Origin: Virgibacillus_F sp049310925 | GTDB taxonomy: Bacteria; Bacillota; Bacilli; Bacillales; Amphibacillaceae | DNA length: 64,000 nucleotides | Direction of reading: 5' to 3' | Assembly (NCBI RefSeq): GCF_049310925.1 | Contig: NZ_JBMERP010000006.1 | Location: forward strand, 1 to 64,000 | Part shown: piece by piece, positions 62,966 through 64,000 of the stretch | Layout of the letters: the number at the start of each line of letters is the position of its first letter | Numbering within the stretch: position 1 is the first letter of the stretch | The notes under the pieces: model-generated | The model's database searches: none | What the model was told of the DNA's origin: nothing | The model's input: the letters and a program-made list of their open reading frames with translations, nothing else | Translations under genes and position numbers: made by a program

Positions 62966-64000
62966 CTATTTAGCTGTTTCTTGAACTATTGCAGTAATAT
63001 ATTCTGCAATCTTAATGAGATCATTTACAGCAATCTTTTCATTTGTTGTATGGATATCCTCATAACCAACGGCTAGATTAACAGTTGGAATGCCATGTCC
63101 AGCAATAACATTTGCGTCACTACCTCCACCACTGGTTAATAATTCACTTTCTACACCAATAGATTTAGCAGCATTTCGTGCAATTTCTACAACCTGATCA
63201 CCAGCCACGTGTTTAAATCCGGGGTACATAATCTTAACATTAACCTCAGCTGTTCCACCATATTCTTTTGCAGCGGATTCGAAAGCTTGCTTCATCTTTT
63301 CCACTTGTTTTTCCATTTTCTCAGGTACCAATGAGCGGGCTTCCGCTAAAATTTCCACATAGTCACACACAATATTTGTTTGTTGTCCACCTTCAAAACG
63401 GCCAATATTCGCAGTGGTCTCGTCGTCAATACGGCCTAACGGCATTTTGGCAATCGCCTTCGCAGCCAGTGTAATTGCTGACACTCCTTGTTCTGGGGCA
63501 ACACCAGCATGTGCTGTTTTGCCTTTCATGATTGCAAACAGTTTGGCTTGTGTTGGCGCAGCAACAATAATATTGCCAACTTTTCCATTGCTGTCAATAG
63601 CATAGCCATATTTTGCTTTTATTAAAGTTGGATCGAGTGCCTTAGCCCCGACTAGTCCTGACTCTTCACCAGCAGTAATAATAAATTGAACATCTCCATG
63701 ATCAACATTGTTTTCTTTTAGCACACGAATCATTTCAAATATTGCGGCTAGCCCAGCCTTGTCATCAGCACCTAAAATAGTAGTGCCATCAGACTTAATA
63801 TAACCACTTTCAATAAATGGTTTTATTTTTTTACCCGGAACAACTGTATCCATATGTGAGGTAAAGTAAATTGGGTCGACATTTTCTTTTGTACCCTTCA
63901 ATGTACAGATTAAGTTTCCGGCACCATGTCCAGTGATTTCTTTGCTGTTATCTTCTATCACATCTAGTCCCAGTTCTGTAAACTTCTTTTTTAATACCTC
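62966..64000 (-). CDS. yqjE: M20-family tripeptidase, YqjE-like, partial
   Basis: 345 codons lie in the window and the frame stays open to the window edge, so the start (probably about 30 residues further) is outside. PeptidaseT-like zinc enzyme: FTSHMDTVVPG (His/Asp), GADDKAGLAAIFE (Asp), TAGEESGLVGA (catalytic Glu) and SGGGSDAN near the C-terminus. Likely releases N-terminal residues from tripeptides. Next to dinB as in B. subtilis. Confidence 0.92.
   Translation of the reverse strand, partial: EVLKKKFTELGLDVIEDNSKEITGHGAGNLICTLKGTKENVDPIYFTSHMDTVVPGKKIKPFIESGYIKSDGTTILGADDKAGLAAIFEMIRVLKENNVDHGDVQFIITAGEESGLVGAKALDPTLIKAKYGYAIDSNGKVGNIIVAAPTQAKLFAIMKGKTAHAGVAPEQGVSAITLAAKAIAKMPLGRIDDETTANIGRFEGGQQTNIVCDYVEILAEARSLVPEKMEKQVEKMKQAFESAAKEYGGTAEVNVKIMYPGFKHVAGDQVVEIARNAAKSIGVESELLTSGGGSDANVIAGHGIPTVNLAVGYEDIHTTNEKIAVNDLIKIAEYITAIVQETAK

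Noticed and set aside
1..64000. CRISPR array, tRNA, rRNA, prophage, toxin-antitoxin or intact insertion sequence
   Set aside because: No direct-repeat/spacer pattern, cloverleaf, integrase/terminase or transposase frame was found. XerD is the housekeeping recombinase.

Overview
The window is a stretch of a low-GC Gram-positive, endospore-forming Bacillaceae chromosome. Evidence is the sporulation genes (cotJABC, dacB-spmAB, spoVA, spoIIA-sigF, spoIIM), AT-rich codon use, strong Shine-Dalgarno sequences, and a gene order that follows the Bacillus subtilis ypbG to yqjE segment almost throughout. The repeats and divergence from B. subtilis suggest an Oceanobacillus/Virgibacillus-like genus; that is inference. 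There is no prophage, CRISPR array, rRNA or tRNA in the window.

Layout. 1-5.4 kb: start of a ypbG-like phosphoesterase, the cotJABC spore-coat operon, then ypbE/ypbD-like genes, recQ (recS), ypbB and ferredoxin. 5.5-17.9 kb: an XRE regulator, rsiX-sigX with a clear autoregulatory promoter, a cobalamin-riboswitch cassette (DUF4430-like lipoprotein plus ECF S component) inserted between sigX and resE, then resEDCBA, rluB, spmB, spmA, dacB. 18-36.6 kb: scpBA, ribT, two tiny membrane-peptide ORFs (one broken by TGA), ppiB, lysA, a reduced spoVA operon (AA, AB, AF only), sigF-spoIIAB-spoIIAA-dacF, nucleoside salvage (pdp, punA, deoB), xerD, yqzK, fur with a PerR-type box, spoIIM, an endonuclease Q-like gene and nudF. 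36.6-51 kb: aldo/keto reductase, SOS-controlled Y-family polymerase, an unknown membrane protein, a lone SPOR-like protein, yqjQ/yqjP/yqjN-like genes, glycerophosphodiesterase, namA, rnz, aldehyde dehydrogenase, oligopeptide-binding lipoprotein. 51.5-61.5 kb: a fatty-acid or short-chain acyl-CoA degradation island with its own TetR regulator. 61.6-64 kb: DNA polymerase IV and a truncated (window edge) yqjE-like tripeptidase.

Two interspersed repeat families stand out: an ~80-bp element with an internal hairpin (at least five clear copies, usually right after stop codons) and a 340-420-bp GC-rich element with terminal inverted repeats (two copies and a remnant). Most of the window is conserved chromosomal backbone. 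The best leads for something unusual are the B12 cassette, the repeats, the reduced spoVA operon and the small ORFs.
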